NCBI RefSeq assembly: GCF_900129215.1
Contig: NZ_FQUQ01000002.1
Location: 558,001-622,000 of the forward strand
Direction: 5' to 3'
Source: Pedobacter caeni
Lineage (GTDB): Bacteria; Bacteroidota; Bacteroidia; Sphingobacteriales; Sphingobacteriaceae
Length of the DNA stretch: 64,000 bases
The notes under the pieces were generated by a model. That model was not told where the DNA came from and searched no databases. It was given only the letters and a program-made list of their open reading frames with translations. Both the position numbers and the translations under genes were made by a program. Shown one piece after another: positions 9,639-19,101 of this stretch (positions within the stretch are counted from its first letter, which is position 1; every line of letters begins with the position of its first letter).

Positions 9639-10897
9639 ATCTTCTCATCACTGGCGTAACTATTGCCGACCCAAACAGCCAGTTCAATCAAAAAACTTGT
9701 GATGTACGTGTAGAACAGGGCAAGATTACTGCTATTGGGAATAACCTGAAGCCTGCAAACAAGGAAGAAGTTTTTGATGGAACAGGTGCAATCTTATCTC
9801 CCGGGTTCTTTGACCTGAACTGCTCTATCGGTGATCCGGGTTTCGAAACGAAGGAAGATATAGAAACGGCAACGAAAGCTGCCATGTCGGGAGGTTTTAC
9901 CGGACTGGCTGTTTTGCCACATACCAAACCTGTGGTTCATTCCAAAGGAGAGGTGGCCTATATCCTCAATAAAGCAAAAGGAAACCTGGTAGATGTATTG
10001 CCGGTTGGTGCGGTAAGTCATGATCTGGAAGGTAAAGAGCTGGCAGAGATGTACGATATGCAGCAATCCGGGGCCATTGCGTTCTCTGATGGCAGCAAGC
10101 CGATCACAGATGATGGATTCATGAGCCGTGCGTTGCAGTATGTAAAAGGCTTTAACGGACTGATGATGGTTCATCCGGAAAATAAATCCATTGCGGGTAA
10201 ATCACAAATCAATGAGAGTAAAACCAGTGTGTTGTTAGGTATGAAAGGTGTTCCTGCATTGGCCGAAGAAATGCACATCAGCAGGGATATTTTCCTGGCT
10301 ACTTATCATGATGCGCCATTGCACATCAGCAATATCACTACTGCCGGATCGGTAGCGTTGATAAAAAGAGCAAAAAAAGATGGGGTGAAGATCAGCTGTG
10401 ATGTGGCCGCACATTACCTGGTATTTACGGAAGAACTCTTAAATGATTTCGATAGCAATTATAAGGTGAAACCTCCTTTGCGTGGTAAATCAGATATCAA
10501 GGCTTTATTGAATGGCTTAAAAGACGGGACTATTGATGCGGTATGTTCACAACACCGTCCGCAGGAGATCGAATTTAAAGCAGTAGAGTTTGAAATCGCT
10601 TCTTATGGGATCATCGCCTTGCAAACGGTTCTGCCACTATTGATTAAAGCGGGACTGGATGCTGGTCAGATCGCAGAAAAGCTATCCATCAATCCACGCA
10701 AATTATTAAAGCTTCCTGTGCCTGTGATTGCAGAAAATGAAACGGCCAACTTTACGGTTTATCATCCTGCAAAGGAATGGGAATACAATACAGGTAACAA
10801 TCAGTCAAAATCAGCAAATACGCCGCTTTTGAATAAAAAACTAACCGGTAAAGTTCAACTGGTATATAACAACAAACAATTACAATCATATGGATAA
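9635..10897 (+). CDS. Dihydroorotase-like amidohydrolase, probably catalytically inactive
   Basis: At 420 residues it aligns in outline with class I dihydroorotase: N-terminal beta-sandwich, then a TIM barrel beginning at LSPGFFD. The family metal motif DxHxH reads D60-L-N62-C-S64, so both histidines are gone, and the usual TDHAP reads SQHRP (305-309), so that aspartate is gone too. This resembles the non-catalytic PyrC' of pseudomonads, which assembles with aspartate transcarbamoylase. An active PyrC is expected elsewhere. It sits in a cell-envelope-like operon, not with pyr genes. Family is sure; inactivity is inferred from the residues. Confidence 0.85.
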   Translation: MNLLITGVTIADPNSQFNQKTCDVRVEQGKITAIGNNLKPANKEEVFDGTGAILSPGFFDLNCSIGDPGFETKEDIETATKAAMSGGFTGLAVLPHTKPVVHSKGEVAYILNKAKGNLVDVLPVGAVSHDLEGKELAEMYDMQQSGAIAFSDGSKPITDDGFMSRALQYVKGFNGLMMVHPENKSIAGKSQINESKTSVLLGMKGVPALAEEMHISRDIFLATYHDAPLHISNITTAGSVALIKRAKKDGVKISCDVAAHYLVFTEELLNDFDSNYKVKPPLRGKSDIKALLNGLKDGTIDAVCSQHRPQEIEFKAVEFEIASYGIIALQTVLPLLIKAGLDAGQIAEKLSINPRKLLKLPVPVIAENETANFTVYHPAKEWEYNTGNNQSKSANTPLLNKKLTGKVQLVYNNKQLQSYG

Positions 10898-11561
10898 TCA
10901 TGTAAGAACAGCGCTAATTGCGTCGTTAGATAAATTTGCTGCGGTATCTGGAAAAGATTCCATCAAATTAGAAGAGGGGTTGATCGAAGTATTTAGTAAG
11001 GATCTTGGATTCCTTGAAAAAGTAGAGGAGTTCGATGAGGTGTTTAACGAATATCCTGCTTTTGAGGAATTGAGAGAAGTATTCTTTGATCTATTGATGA
11101 TCAATTTCTTCGCCAATGATGTGAAGAAACTGGAAGAAGATTACCTGGAATCGGATGAGTGGGCAGATATTGAAGAGGAGACGATTGACAGGGGTACTGA
11201 GCTTTTGAATCTGTTGTTGTACATCAATGAATGTCATGATGAGCGCATTAAGCCAGAGCTGGGCGACTTCCTGAAAGAATTCTTACTGGTAGAAGAAGAT
11301 GAGTTCCAGGACGAGTTCCATATCTATGAAGACCTGATCAGCAACCAGAACCTGGTAGAAAGCAGTATCGAAGACATCTGCAGCCATGTTGGAATGATTG
11401 AAATAGGAGATGAAATGAAAGAATTATTTATTCCTTTCATGGCCTTCTTCCATCAGCCAAAAGAGAGTGAACAAGTGATCACAGATTTACAGGAATATAG
11501 CCCGAACAAAGAGTTCGATGTTGCAGTTTATACGTTAATTGCTAATTTTAACAAAAACTAA
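10890..11561 (+). CDS. Acidic protein of unknown function
   Basis: I do not recognise this 223-residue protein. It is very rich in Glu and Asp, predicted mostly helical, has no signal peptide or membrane segment and shows no catalytic motif. Its ATG overlaps the end of the dihydroorotase-like gene by eight bases, and the DUF4199-like gene follows 18 bases later. The tight overlap suggests that it is made together with that homologue and may bind it, but nothing in the sequence proves this. Confidence 0.75.
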   Translation: MDNHVRTALIASLDKFAAVSGKDSIKLEEGLIEVFSKDLGFLEKVEEFDEVFNEYPAFEELREVFFDLLMINFFANDVKKLEEDYLESDEWADIEEETIDRGTELLNLLLYINECHDERIKPELGDFLKEFLLVEEDEFQDEFHIYEDLISNQNLVESSIEDICSHVGMIEIGDEMKELFIPFMAFFHQPKESEQVITDLQEYSPNKEFDVAVYTLIANFNKN

Positions 11562-11579
11562 CCATTTAAAAGCTTTTCA

Positions 11580-12122
11580 ATGCAACAGAATTTATTAGAA
11601 TTAGAGAAGAAACCGAATAAGCTGGCCTTACAGGCAGCACTGGCATTTGCCATCTACTTTTTTGTCCTGATCTTTATTTTTAAATTCCTGAATATTAACG
11701 GGGCAAACCCGAACTTATCTACAGGATCGAAAGTAGTGAGTCAGCTGTTGTCTTATGTTCCTTTCTTTTTGGCCATTGCTTATGTACAGACCAATCATAA
11801 GAAAGAACTGGGAGGATATATTTCCTTTTCCCGTGCATTTTCTGCGGGGTTCAGAACTGCTGCTTATGCTGGTTTTTTTCTTTTCCTTTTGCAGATCATC
11901 TATTATTTTGTTGATAAATCGGCGATAGCGGAATTGATGGACGTTGCATTAGAACAGGCTGATGGCGATGAACAGAAAATTAAAGGAATCGAGATGATGC
12001 GTCCTTATATGGGCTTATTTATTGGTTTCGGAACAGCGATCACCTATACCATCGTTGGATTGATCGTGAGCCTGATTGGTGCAGCCATTTTTAAGAAAGA
12101 CAGACCTTTTGAAGCGGGTTAA
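11580..12122 (+). CDS. DUF4199-like integral membrane protein
   Basis: 180 residues with four membrane segments: about 18-38, 55-75, 92-112 and 145-170. The spacing, the Gly-Ala-Ile-Phe-Lys-Lys end and the lone soluble loop (DVALEQADGDEQKIKGIEMM) fit the DUF4199 family, found widely in Bacteroidota and of unknown function. It is the last gene before a terminator-like hairpin and so closes the 5994-12122 transcription unit. Confidence 0.8.
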   Translation: MQQNLLELEKKPNKLALQAALAFAIYFFVLIFIFKFLNINGANPNLSTGSKVVSQLLSYVPFFLAIAYVQTNHKKELGGYISFSRAFSAGFRTAAYAGFFLFLLQIIYYFVDKSAIAELMDVALEQADGDEQKIKGIEMMRPYMGLFIGFGTAITYTIVGLIVSLIGAAIFKKDRPFEAG

Positions 12123-12162
12123 GCGAAATTTTAACCCCAAGGCAATATATTTATAAATAGCC

Positions 12163-12215
12163 AACGTGCAGTTTTATCATTTTATTTGATGAAATTTGCA
12201 CGTTGCTTTTTTTGT
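12163..12215 (+). terminator. Rho-independent terminator after the DUF4199-like gene
   Basis: CAACGTGCA (12163-12171) pairs perfectly with TGCACGTTG (12198-12206), a partial inner stem forms between TTTTATCA and TGATGAAA, and a run of seven T follows from 12208. It separates two groups of same-strand genes. Confidence 0.8.
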
Positions 12216-12232
12216 AGCACGTTATTAAAGTC

Positions 12233-13186
12233 ATGGATATTTCTATTGTAGTTCCTTTATATAATGAAGACGAGTCTCTTCCTGAGTTGACTTCCTGGAT
12301 TGCCAAGGTAATGGCAGAAAATAACTTTTCTTATGAAATCCTGTTTGTTGATGATGGAAGTACAGATTCCTCATGGGCGGTAATTGAGGACTTAAAAACT
12401 CAGTTTGATGCTGTAAAGGGCATTAAGTTCAGAAGGAATTACGGCAAATCTGCGGCCTTGAATGTTGCTTTCGAAGCGGCACAGGGTGATGTGGTGATTA
12501 CCATGGATGCCGATTTGCAGGATAGTCCGGATGAGATTCCGGAATTGTTCCGCAGGATCAAAGAGGAGAAGCTGGACATCATTTCCGGATGGAAAAAGAA
12601 ACGCTACGATCCGATTACCAAGACCATTCCTACCAAATTATTCAATGCCGCGACGAGAAAGATGTCGGGAATTCAACTGAATGATTTCAACTGCGGACTA
12701 AAAGCATACCGTCATGATGTGGTGAAAACCATTGAAGTGTATGGAGAAATGCACCGGTATATTCCGGTGATCGCCAAATGGGCCGGTTTCAAAAAGATCG
12801 GTGAGCAGGTGGTAGAACACAGGGCCAGAAAATATGGGGTGACTAAATTCGGACTGAGCCGTTTTATCAATGGCTTCCTGGATTTGTTGTCGATCTTCTT
12901 TGTAGGTAAGTTTGGTAAAAGACCAATGCACTTCTTTGGTTCATTGGGTGTATTCAGCTTCCTTCTGGGAACTTTTATGGCTTTATGGCTGATTGGAGAG
13001 AAACTCTATCATATTGCTATGCTGATCCCTTATAAAAGAGATGTGACCGAGCAGCCATTGTTTTACATTTCATTAGTGGCCATCATATTGGGCTCACAGC
13101 TATTCCTTACGGGTTTTGTGGCAGAGTTGGTTACACGTAATGCATCTGAAAGAAATGCTTACCTGATAGAAAAGGAGATTCTTTAA
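12233..13186 (+). CDS. Family 2 glycosyltransferase, polyprenyl-phosphate type
   Basis: The 317-residue protein has an N-terminal GT-A domain with VPLYNEDESLPEL, DDGSTDSS and MDADLQDSPDEIP (metal and nucleotide-sugar site, near residue 92), then two C-terminal membrane segments (about 232-255 and 275-300). This is the DPM1/GtrB/ArnC layout, which loads a sugar onto a lipid carrier at the inner membrane. The sugar cannot be read from the sequence. It is first in a run with a second glycosyltransferase three bases downstream. Confidence 0.88.
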   Translation: MDISIVVPLYNEDESLPELTSWIAKVMAENNFSYEILFVDDGSTDSSWAVIEDLKTQFDAVKGIKFRRNYGKSAALNVAFEAAQGDVVITMDADLQDSPDEIPELFRRIKEEKLDIISGWKKKRYDPITKTIPTKLFNAATRKMSGIQLNDFNCGLKAYRHDVVKTIEVYGEMHRYIPVIAKWAGFKKIGEQVVEHRARKYGVTKFGLSRFINGFLDLLSIFFVGKFGKRPMHFFGSLGVFSFLLGTFMALWLIGEKLYHIAMLIPYKRDVTEQPLFYISLVAIILGSQLFLTGFVAELVTRNASERNAYLIEKEIL

Positions 13187-13189
13187 TCT

Positions 13190-14158
13190 ATGTTTTTTTC
13201 TATTATTATACCACTATACAACCGACCTCAGGAAATTGATGAGTTGCTGAATACGCTGACGCATCAGAGCTATACCCAGTTTGAAGTACTCGTGATTGAA
13301 GACGGTTCCAGCAATGATGCAAAGGCAATTGTACAGAAATATGAGCAGTTACTTGATGTAAAATATTTCTTTAAACCCAATGAAGGGCAGGGCTTTGCCA
13401 GGAACTACGGCTTTGAACGGGCCAAAGGCGATTATTTTGTCATTTTTGATTCCGATTGCCTGATTCCGGAAGACTACCTGGAAATCGTGAAAAATTACCT
13501 GTTTGAGCATAAGCTGGATGCTTATGGCGGACCGGATGCGGCGCATGAGAGTTTTACTCCGGTACAAAAAGCAATCAGTTATGCCATGACTTCCCCATTT
13601 ACAACAGGTGGAATCAGGGGCAATAAAAAGCACATCGGACAATTCCATCCCCGAAGCTTCAATATGGGTGTTTCCCGCGAAGTGTATGAAAAGGTGGGTG
13701 GATTTATCCTCACCCGTTTAGGGGAAGATATTGAATACAGCATCAGGATTCATGAAAATGGATTTAAGATCGGTTTGATCCCTGCGGCTAAAGTTTTCCA
13801 TAAAAGAAGAACGAGTTTTGGTCAGTTTTACAAACAATTACACTTTTTCGGAAGGGCAAGGATCAATATCTATAAACATTTTCCTTCCGAGTTGAAATTA
13901 GTACATTTCTTCCCGGCAGCATTTGTCTGTTTTGTTATATTCGGTTCGTTAATATACCTCATATCAGTACCTTTGGGCAATATCAGCAGGATTATATTAC
14001 TGGTATACTTTATGATGATCTTTTTTCATGCATGGCAAGTTACAAAGTCATTAAAGGTTGCATTTTTTAGTATAATTGCATCGTTTATTCAACTAACTGC
14101 TTATGGGTTAGGGTTTATACAAGATTTTTTTAAGCGTATAGTATTTAAGCAACAATGA
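13190..14158 (+). CDS. Family 2 glycosyltransferase with C-terminal membrane segments
   Basis: 322 residues. The GT-A fold is shown by IIPLYNRPQEIDELL, IEDGSSND and the DxD-type DSDCLIPEDYL. The acceptor-side motif GEDIEYSIRIHENG is typical of processive-like GT2 enzymes. Three hydrophobic segments lie in the last 90 residues. The acceptor and donor are unknown. Its end overlaps the next start in ATGATAA, so expression is probably coupled with the membrane protein that follows. Confidence 0.85.
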   Translation: MFFSIIIPLYNRPQEIDELLNTLTHQSYTQFEVLVIEDGSSNDAKAIVQKYEQLLDVKYFFKPNEGQGFARNYGFERAKGDYFVIFDSDCLIPEDYLEIVKNYLFEHKLDAYGGPDAAHESFTPVQKAISYAMTSPFTTGGIRGNKKHIGQFHPRSFNMGVSREVYEKVGGFILTRLGEDIEYSIRIHENGFKIGLIPAAKVFHKRRTSFGQFYKQLHFFGRARINIYKHFPSELKLVHFFPAAFVCFVIFGSLIYLISVPLGNISRIILLVYFMMIFFHAWQVTKSLKVAFFSIIASFIQLTAYGLGFIQDFFKRIVFKQQ

Positions 14159-15033
14159 TAAATTTTTTAAAAGAGAGTACTTTTACAGTTAAGGATGTAA
14201 TTATGCAGGCCTGGACGGTAACGCGTGATAATTACTTCTCTATAGCCACTTTGTGTTTCCTGGTTTTCATCACGGTATCCACCTCTACTTTCATGGCTTT
14301 TTTTATGGGAGAGCTACCTACTTTAGTGAGGGTGGTGATGTTACTGATCTTCGTTTTATTGTATTGCATCGTGAACCTTTCTTTGCTGAAATATATCTTT
14401 CGGTTACTGGACAGACAGGATGATGCAGATATCCGTATCATTGATACGCTGCCTACAAGAACAGAGATCATCAGGTTTTTGATTGGAACTGTGTATTTTG
14501 GAATCAGTATTTTCTTTGTGGGTATCCTCTTACTCCCTGTATTGTATATCCTGGACCTGATCCTGAAATTTGCAGTTAGCCAGGGAATCATCAATAATTT
14601 TTATCATGCCGGAAAAATCATTGTCAACGTTGCGGTAGCGATCGCTGTTTTGAGCATCTTCTTTACGTTCATCAGGATCATTTTCTTTCCTTTCTTTATC
14701 ATAGACAAACATGTACATCCTTTTGAGTCGATCAAGTTCAGCCTGGCAACAACCAAAGGAAACTTCGTGAAACTGCTCTTTATATTGGGTGGATTTGTAT
14801 TGATTCAGGCAATTGTCTTTGGGTTCTTTTACATTGTGGTGGTGAGTGGTTTTCAATTGATCAGCTACATCTTCAATTATGAAATCTATTCTTACGTTTC
14901 TTTATTCACTGCGATCTTCAGTTCCTTCATAGTGGTTCCGTTTTCGACTGCCTTGGTTACCGTGGCTTACCGCAGAATGGTAAAGGAATATAAAGGAGAT
15001 GAACATCCGGACATTTTACACAATATAGTTTAA
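14155..15033 (+). CDS. Multi-pass membrane protein of unknown function
   Basis: 292 residues with about six membrane segments and short basic loops (for example IFRLLDRQDDADIR and AYRRMVKEYKGDE). I see no catalytic motif and do not recognise a family with certainty; the even helix pairs recall DUF975-type or glycerophosphodiesterase membrane-domain proteins. It overlaps the glycosyltransferase gene by four bases and sits nine bases before the GH3-like gene, so it belongs to that operon. Confidence 0.75.
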   Translation: MINFLKESTFTVKDVIMQAWTVTRDNYFSIATLCFLVFITVSTSTFMAFFMGELPTLVRVVMLLIFVLLYCIVNLSLLKYIFRLLDRQDDADIRIIDTLPTRTEIIRFLIGTVYFGISIFFVGILLLPVLYILDLILKFAVSQGIINNFYHAGKIIVNVAVAIAVLSIFFTFIRIIFFPFFIIDKHVHPFESIKFSLATTKGNFVKLLFILGGFVLIQAIVFGFFYIVVVSGFQLISYIFNYEIYSYVSLFTAIFSSFIVVPFSTALVTVAYRRMVKEYKGDEHPDILHNIV

Positions 15034-15042
15034 TACTCGTTT

Positions 15043-16575
15043 ATGGGATTAAAAGCGGCATTAAGTAAACCGTTTGCTGCTCTTGTTGTTAAGGGCATCA
15101 ATAAATGGAAAAAAAATGCAGTAAGTGCTCAGCAAAATATTCTGACACAGCTCATTGACTCCGCGAAAGATACGGCTTTCGGTAAGGACCATGATTTCGG
15201 AAATATCCGCAATTATGAAGATTTCAAAAAGAAAGTACCCATCAGGGATTATGAAGGATTAAGGTCTTATATCGACAGGGTAGTTGAAGGTGAGGTGGGT
15301 GTGATGTGGAAAGGTAAACCGCAATATTTTGCCAAGACTTCGGGTACAACCTCTGGTGTCAAATACATTCCTATTTCTAAGGAATCTATGCCTGAGCATA
15401 TTAAAGCCGCCAGAAATGCCTTATTAACTTATATCCATGAAACGGGCAAGGTAAAGTTCATCAATGGAAAGATGATCTTTTTGCAGGGAAGTCCGGTAAT
15501 GCATAAAAAGAATGGCATCAATGTAGGCCGTTTGTCGGGTATCGTTGCCCATCTTGTGCCTAAGTATTTACAGAAAAACCGTTTGCCTTCCTATGAAACC
15601 AATTGTATTGAAGATTGGGAAGAGAAAGTAGATGCAATTGTTTCAGAAACTTTTCATCAGAACATGACTTTGATCTCGGGGATTCCGCCCTGGGTACAAA
15701 TGTATTTTGATAAACTGACGGAGAAATCCGGCGGAAAAAAGATCAAAGATATCTTTCCGGAATTCAGTCTTTTCGTTTATGGAGGGGTAAATTACGAACC
15801 TTACCGCGCCAAGATTGAAGAGAGTATCGGAAGAAAGATTGATGCGATTGAAACCTATCCTGCATCTGAAGGATTTATTGCTTATCAGGATAGTCAGCAG
15901 GACAAAAGTTTGTTGTTATTGGCAAAAGCAGGGATGTTTTATGAGTTTATTCCTGCGGATGAATATTATAATGATGAGCCAACACGTTTAAGTCTGGGGG
16001 AAGTGGAGCTGGAAAAAAACTATGCACTCATCCTGAATACAAATGCCGGGTTATGGGGATATAGCATTGGCGATACCGTTAAGTTTGTTTCCAAAGATCC
16101 TTATAAGATCATGGTGACGGGCAGGATCAAACATTTCATCTCTGCTTTCGGAGAGCATGTGATCGGGGAAGAAGTGGAGCATGCACTTTTATCTGTAGCC
16201 AATGAAGAAGGGGTAGGTATCACCGAATTTACGGTTGCCCCGCAGGTGAGTACCCCACAGGGTGAATTGCCTTACCATGAGTGGTTTGTAGAATTTTCTG
16301 CTGCACCGAAAGATCTTCTGGCTTTTAGTAAAAAGGTAGATCAGGCTTTGCAAAAGAAGAATATTTACTATTTTGACCTCATTGAAGGAAAAATACTGCA
16401 ACCTTTAATCATCCGTTCTCTCGAAAAAGATGCATTTGTGAGCTATATGAGGGGACAAGGTAAGCTTGGCGGACAAAATAAAGTTCCCCGTTTATCAAAT
16501 GACAGGAAGATTGCAGATGATTTAAGTAGTTTTACAATTCGTCATAAAGACGAACAACAGGGAGAATCTAATTGA
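15043..16575 (+). CDS. GH3-like acyl-adenylating enzyme
   Basis: The 510-residue protein matches the GH3 (auxin-responsive) branch of adenylating enzymes. The ATP-binding motif is AKTSGTTSGVKYIPIS, with YPASEGF and the hinge-like GYSIGDTVKF. Plant GH3 enzymes conjugate acids to amino acids; the bacterial homologues have no agreed role. The stop TGA overlaps the TTG start of dxr. The basic C-terminus (GQGKLGGQNKVPRLSNDRK) is typical of the bacterial group. The natural substrate is unknown. Confidence 0.87.
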   Translation: MGLKAALSKPFAALVVKGINKWKKNAVSAQQNILTQLIDSAKDTAFGKDHDFGNIRNYEDFKKKVPIRDYEGLRSYIDRVVEGEVGVMWKGKPQYFAKTSGTTSGVKYIPISKESMPEHIKAARNALLTYIHETGKVKFINGKMIFLQGSPVMHKKNGINVGRLSGIVAHLVPKYLQKNRLPSYETNCIEDWEEKVDAIVSETFHQNMTLISGIPPWVQMYFDKLTEKSGGKKIKDIFPEFSLFVYGGVNYEPYRAKIEESIGRKIDAIETYPASEGFIAYQDSQQDKSLLLLAKAGMFYEFIPADEYYNDEPTRLSLGEVELEKNYALILNTNAGLWGYSIGDTVKFVSKDPYKIMVTGRIKHFISAFGEHVIGEEVEHALLSVANEEGVGITEFTVAPQVSTPQGELPYHEWFVEFSAAPKDLLAFSKKVDQALQKKNIYYFDLIEGKILQPLIIRSLEKDAFVSYMRGQGKLGGQNKVPRLSNDRKIADDLSSFTIRHKDEQQGESN

Positions 16576-17723
16576 AAAATATATCAATACTAGGTGCTAC
16601 GGGTTCTGTAGGAACTCAGGCCTTAGCTGTAATTCAGGCAAATCCTGAATTATACAAGGTTTCAGCGCTGACCGCTCAATCAAATGCCGGATTGTTAATC
16701 AGTCAGGCGTTAACGTTCCTGCCGGATTTGGTGGTGATCGGTGATGAAAATCAATATCAGGCGGTAAAATCTGCGTTGTCGGGAACAGCAATCCGTGTGC
16801 TGGCAGGAGAAGAGGCTTTATGTGAAGCTGCGTCTTTGGCTCAGGTGGATATGGTGCTGACTGCAATTGTAGGTTCAGTAGGTTTACGGCCAACCATTGC
16901 CGCTATTGAGGCAGGAAAAGACATCGCCCTTGCGAACAAGGAAACACTTGTGGTAGCGGGAGATCTGATTACCCGACTGGCGAAAAAACATGGGGTAAGC
17001 ATCATTCCTGTAGATTCCGAACATTCTGCGATTTTCCAGTGTCTGGTAGGCGAGGGGAATGACGCTATAGAAAAAATCTACCTGACGGCATCCGGTGGTC
17101 CTTTCAGAGGGAAAGACCGGGAATTCCTGGCCAATGTAACCAAGGCTCAGGCCCTGAAACATCCAAACTGGGTAATGGGTGCCAAAATCACGATCGATTC
17201 CGCTTCTCTGATGAATAAAGGGCTGGAAGTGATCGAAGCGAAATGGTTATTTGACCTGGAGGCCGATCAGATTGATGTGATCGTACACCCACAGTCCATT
17301 ATCCATTCCATCGCACAATTTAAAGACGGTTCCATGAAAGCCCAGATGGGGGTACCTGATATGAGGTTGCCGATCCATTATGCCCTGGCTTATCCGCATA
17401 GAATAAGCTCGGACTTTAAGCGTTTTAACTTTCTGGACTATCCTGAACTTAGCTTTTATAAAGCGGATAATGATACCTTTAGAAATCTTGATCTGGCTTA
17501 CACTGCATTAAGAAAAGGTGGAAACATGCCTTGCATCATTAATGCTGCAAATGAGGTGGTGGTGAACGCGTTTTTACAGGATCAGATTGGCTTTTTACAA
17601 ATGAGTGATGTGATTCAGCAATGTATGGAAGAGATGGGCTTTATTGAAGATCCAGGGCTGAATAATTATTTAGAAACGGATGTACATACCCGTATATTTG
17701 CCAACCAACTAGTAACAAAATAG
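16572..17723 (+). CDS. dxr: Dxr, 1-deoxy-D-xylulose 5-phosphate reductoisomerase
   Basis: NADPH-dependent enzyme of the MEP isoprenoid pathway, 383 residues. Motifs: nucleotide loop GATGSVGTQ (8-16), ANKETLVVAG, metal site VDSEHSAIFQCL, ASGGPFRG and SASLMNKGLEVIEAKWLF, all intact. The start is TTG, within TTGA that also ends the GH3-like gene. No ATG start fits. It is followed by rseP after 38 bases, a pairing seen in many bacteria. Confidence 0.97.
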   Translation: MKNISILGATGSVGTQALAVIQANPELYKVSALTAQSNAGLLISQALTFLPDLVVIGDENQYQAVKSALSGTAIRVLAGEEALCEAASLAQVDMVLTAIVGSVGLRPTIAAIEAGKDIALANKETLVVAGDLITRLAKKHGVSIIPVDSEHSAIFQCLVGEGNDAIEKIYLTASGGPFRGKDREFLANVTKAQALKHPNWVMGAKITIDSASLMNKGLEVIEAKWLFDLEADQIDVIVHPQSIIHSIAQFKDGSMKAQMGVPDMRLPIHYALAYPHRISSDFKRFNFLDYPELSFYKADNDTFRNLDLAYTALRKGGNMPCIINAANEVVVNAFLQDQIGFLQMSDVIQQCMEEMGFIEDPGLNNYLETDVHTRIFANQLVTK

Positions 17724-17761
17724 AATTTTAACAATCAAAATAAAAACATTTAATAGAAGAT

Positions 17762-19096
17762 ATGAGCGGATTGATTATGGCTGCCCAGTTACTCCTGGGG
17801 TTATCGATACTGGTAATTTTACACGAATTAGGACATTTTCTGGCGGCGCGTGCCTTTGGGATTAAAGTAGAGAAGTTTTATTTATTTTTTGATGCATGGG
17901 GCGTCAAATTGTTTAGTTTCAAACGTGGTGATTGTGAATATGGAATAGGATGGTTGCCTCTTGGTGGTTATGTAAAGATCGCAGGAATGATAGATGAGTC
18001 TATGGATACGGAGGCGATGAAACAACCTGCACAACCATGGGAATTCAGATCTAAACCAGCCTGGCAACGTTTAATCGTCATGTTAGGCGGTGTAATTGTC
18101 AATATTGTAGTGGGTATTTTCATCTTCTGGATGATGACCTTCAAATATGGGGAAACCTATATTCCAAACAGTTCAGTAATGAACGGAATTAATCCCGGTG
18201 TGATTGGTAAAGAAATCGGTCTGCAAAGAGGAGATAGGGTGATTGCTGTTAATGGTAAAAAAGTGATCCGTTTTGATGAGTTGATCAGTTCTAAAGTATT
18301 ACTTGGTAATACGACCCTGACGCTGGTTCGTGGCAACAAAACATTAGATGTTAAAGTTCCGGATAACATCCTGAACAAGGTTTCTGATCTGGGAATTGAA
18401 GAGTTCATCAGCAGAGCACCGCTATTGACGACTACAGTAGACAGTGTGATTGCAGGAAAATCTGCCGCTAAAGCAGGACTGTTGAAAGGCGATAAGATCC
18501 TGGCGGTTAACAATGTTCCTGTGAAGTGGAATGTGGACCTTAGGGAACAGGTTGAGAAATACAAAGGAAAAACTGTAGATTTTACAGTGAGCCGTGCCGG
18601 CAAAACAACGGACTATAAAATCCCTGTAGATACTGCCGGAACAATCGGCTTTGCCTTTGATGTGGACGAGATCAAACAGGAAACCATTAAATATGGCTTC
18701 TTTGCTGCCTTACCAATTGGTGCAGGGCAGGCATGGAAAACCTTTAGCGATAATGGTAAAGGAATCTGGAAGGTATTAACCGGAAAGATCAAAGCAAATA
18801 AAGCGTTTTCAGGTCCTGTGGAGATTGCACGTAAAGTTTATGGTGGTGAGTGGATCTGGGCAAGATTCTGGGCTTCTACGGGCTTTATTTCAATTGCACT
18901 GGCATTTATGAACCTGTTGCCTATCCCTGCTTTAGATGGTGGACATGTGATCTTCCTGTTGGTAGAGATGGTGAAAGGAAAACCACTTAGCGATAAGTTC
19001 CTGGAACGTGCACAAATTGTAGGTTTCGTGATGTTACTGGCGTTGATGGTCTTTGTACTGGGGAATGACATCTTCAAGGCCTTCTTCAAAGCTTAA
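17762..19096 (+). CDS. rseP: RseP-type site-2 (intramembrane) zinc protease
   Basis: 444 residues. The zinc motif HELGH (21-25) sits in the first membrane segment, two PDZ-like domains (with VIAVNGKKV and ILAVNNVPV) face the periplasm, and the C-terminal NLLPIPALDGGHV carries the third zinc ligand. Such proteases cleave membrane-bound anti-sigma factors; in this genome FecR-type anti-sigma proteins, as coded at 41161 and 50048, are possible substrates, though that is inference. It lies between dxr and hscB, with gaps of 38 and five bases. Confidence 0.95.
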   Translation: MSGLIMAAQLLLGLSILVILHELGHFLAARAFGIKVEKFYLFFDAWGVKLFSFKRGDCEYGIGWLPLGGYVKIAGMIDESMDTEAMKQPAQPWEFRSKPAWQRLIVMLGGVIVNIVVGIFIFWMMTFKYGETYIPNSSVMNGINPGVIGKEIGLQRGDRVIAVNGKKVIRFDELISSKVLLGNTTLTLVRGNKTLDVKVPDNILNKVSDLGIEEFISRAPLLTTTVDSVIAGKSAAKAGLLKGDKILAVNNVPVKWNVDLREQVEKYKGKTVDFTVSRAGKTTDYKIPVDTAGTIGFAFDVDEIKQETIKYGFFAALPIGAGQAWKTFSDNGKGIWKVLTGKIKANKAFSGPVEIARKVYGGEWIWARFWASTGFISIALAFMNLLPIPALDGGHVIFLLVEMVKGKPLSDKFLERAQIVGFVMLLALMVFVLGNDIFKAFFKA

Positions 19097-19101
19097 GGCA
19101 A

